Position numbers and translations under genes: made by a program. Shown one piece after another: positions 4,654 through 5,797 of a stretch of 5,797 nt of DNA; position 1 is the first letter of the stretch, and every line of letters begins with the position of its first letter. The notes beneath the pieces are model-generated. The model was not told the origin of the DNA and ran no database searches. It was given only the letters and a program-made list of their open reading frames with translations. This DNA comes from Candidatus Omnitrophota bacterium. Lineage in GTDB: Bacteria > Omnitrophota > Omnitrophia > Omnitrophales > Abzuiibacteriaceae. The stretch is from contig JACQQN010000100.1 in assembly GCA_016206995.1 (NCBI GenBank), forward strand, positions 1 through 5,797, read 5' to 3'.

Positions 4654-5797
4654 ATGAAAAAATATGTTTTTGGAATTTTTATAGCTTTTCTACTTATTTC
4701 ATCAGCGAGCCCTCATTTACTGGCACAGGACAATTTGGAGCAGATGTTTATTTTTCCTGACGCCCATCAACCCAATAACACCGAGGAAGTTTTTTCGAGA
4801 TTTTCAGGCCGCCCGTGGACATCCGAAGAAAAGAAAACAATCCTCGATATTGCGAGAAAGATCCAGCAGTATTCGCCCGGATTTGTTGCCCGCCTAACCG
4901 CGTACCGGCCGGTGAACCTGTACCGAATCGGAGAGTCGCCGATTGACGCTTGGAGCGTCCCCTCGGAAAATGCTCTGGTCGTCAGTGACGGCGCTTTTAA
5001 ACGGGGACCAGAGTTCGTGATTGGTCACGAATTCACGCATCTCCTGGATTCAACCAAGAAATTATCGAATCACAAAGAATGGCTTACGATCATCCTCCCA
5101 ATCATCAAGAAGATAGAAACAACGCTTCAGAAGGAAGGGATGTCAGTCGTCGAAGCGGTTTGGGTCAAACGCGTTAATCGGGAAAAAGTTGCCCATGAAG
5201 AAGGGTTGCCGACTCTTTATGCGGCGGTTGATTCCGGTGAGGCGCTTGGTGAGAGCGTGGCACAAAGCATGTTTGGGGATAATCCCTCACTATCTTCAGC
5301 TATTAAAGAATTTTTGCAGTTGAACGTGTTTTCGCCGAATTTCAAGTTCAATGAAGCGGATCGGCATTTTCATCAAGGCTTGTCTCTCTTTGTGCAGCTT
5401 AAGCTTTATGAAGCAATTAAGGAATTCGATAGCGCGGTCAAGATTGAGCCCAATTTTGCCTGGGCTTACGTCAGACGCGCAGATGTTCAGGCAGCCTTAG
5501 GGCACGACGATCAAGCGATTGAAGATTACTCCCGTGCAATTGAATTGGTCGAATCAACCGATTTAGGACGCATCTGTCTGAAACGAGCGGAGTTATTGGT
5601 TAAGGCAAAAAAATGGGAAAAGGCTGTAGCGGATTACAACGCGGCGATTGAACAAATACCAAATTTAGTGACGTCCTACTTGGAACGTGGCAAGGTGCAT
5701 TCTGAGTTAAAAGAACATGAGAAAGCGATCGCTGATTTTTCCATTTACATCAAACGTAATCCCGACAATCCCGCGGCATATGTCGCCCGAGGCAAGG
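4654..5797 (+). CDS. Exported HExxH zincin-like protein with C-terminal TPR repeats (partial)
   Basis: The frame stays open to the window edge, so the C-terminus is missing; 381 residues are visible. The start at 4654 gives a typical signal peptide (MKKYVFGIFIAFLLISS..., probable cleavage after HLLA, residue 24) with AAAGG eight bases upstream. An in-frame ATG at 4624 would add ten residues. The domain at about 45-225 has VIGHEFTHLLD (122-132), with HEFTH at 125-129 fitting the zincin zinc-binding motif HExxH. GEALGESVAQSM (195-206) could supply a third ligand, Glu196 or Glu200. Four TPR units follow at about 235-268, 269-302, 303-338 and 339-372, and a fifth begins at 373. A zinc-dependent peptidase in the periplasm or on the surface, with TPRs binding a partner, is inferred; the exact peptidase family is not recognised. 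Confidence 0.75.
   Translation, partial: MKKYVFGIFIAFLLISSASPHLLAQDNLEQMFIFPDAHQPNNTEEVFSRFSGRPWTSEEKKTILDIARKIQQYSPGFVARLTAYRPVNLYRIGESPIDAWSVPSENALVVSDGAFKRGPEFVIGHEFTHLLDSTKKLSNHKEWLTIILPIIKKIETTLQKEGMSVVEAVWVKRVNREKVAHEEGLPTLYAAVDSGEALGESVAQSMFGDNPSLSSAIKEFLQLNVFSPNFKFNEADRHFHQGLSLFVQLKLYEAIKEFDSAVKIEPNFAWAYVRRADVQAALGHDDQAIEDYSRAIELVESTDLGRICLKRAELLVKAKKWEKAVADYNAAIEQIPNLVTSYLERGKVHSELKEHEKAIADFSIYIKRNPDNPAAYVARGK

Noticed and set aside
1..5797. CRISPR arrays, insertion sequences, transposase or integrase genes, and att sites beside the tRNA
   Set aside because: No regularly spaced repeats, no recombinase genes, and no duplicated tRNA 3' end were found; the tRNA is intact and its neighbours look like ordinary chromosomal genes.

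Overview
The window is a compact bacterial segment of moderate GC content. It most likely comes from a diderm (outer-membrane) lineage, because it carries an ExbB/TolQ-ExbD/TolR pair, a MurJ lipid II flippase and an exported protein. The DUF5674-type protein, the small uncharacterised genes and the stand-alone GGQ release-factor-like gene recall little-studied environmental phyla such as Omnitrophota, PVC relatives or Patescibacteria neighbours. That placement is inference from gene content; no marker gene here fixes the taxon.

Layout. Bases 1-1202 hold a two-gene minus-strand operon: exbB/tolQ-like (522-1202), then exbD/tolR-like (28-468). A hairpin-forming, repeat-like spacer separates them, and part of another palindromic repeat lies at the left window edge. 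A short divergent control region (1203-1299) separates this operon from murJ (1300-2889, plus strand, GTG start). A good sigma70-type promoter (2917-2944) then precedes a tRNA-His gene (2971-3046). After the tRNA come about 225 bases with no convincing protein gene but several strong inverted repeats, possibly a structured RNA.

The right half is all plus strand. A DUF5674-type gene (3272-3616) has a perfect TATAAT box so close to its ATG that the transcript may be leaderless. A 110-residue conserved-looking hypothetical (3613-3945) overlaps it by ATGA. Next are a small DUF2892/YgaP-type membrane protein with a cysteine-rich tail (3994-4224) and a GGQ release-factor-like ribosome-rescue protein (4238-4612). 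Last is an exported protein cut by the window edge (4654->5797), which joins an HExxH zincin-like domain to at least four TPR repeats.

Functionally the left half concerns the cell envelope: proton-motive-force transduction and peptidoglycan precursor flipping. The right half is a run of small accessory genes. The least explained items are the overlapping DUF5674/110-residue pair, the structured region after tRNA-His, and the secreted HExxH-TPR fusion.
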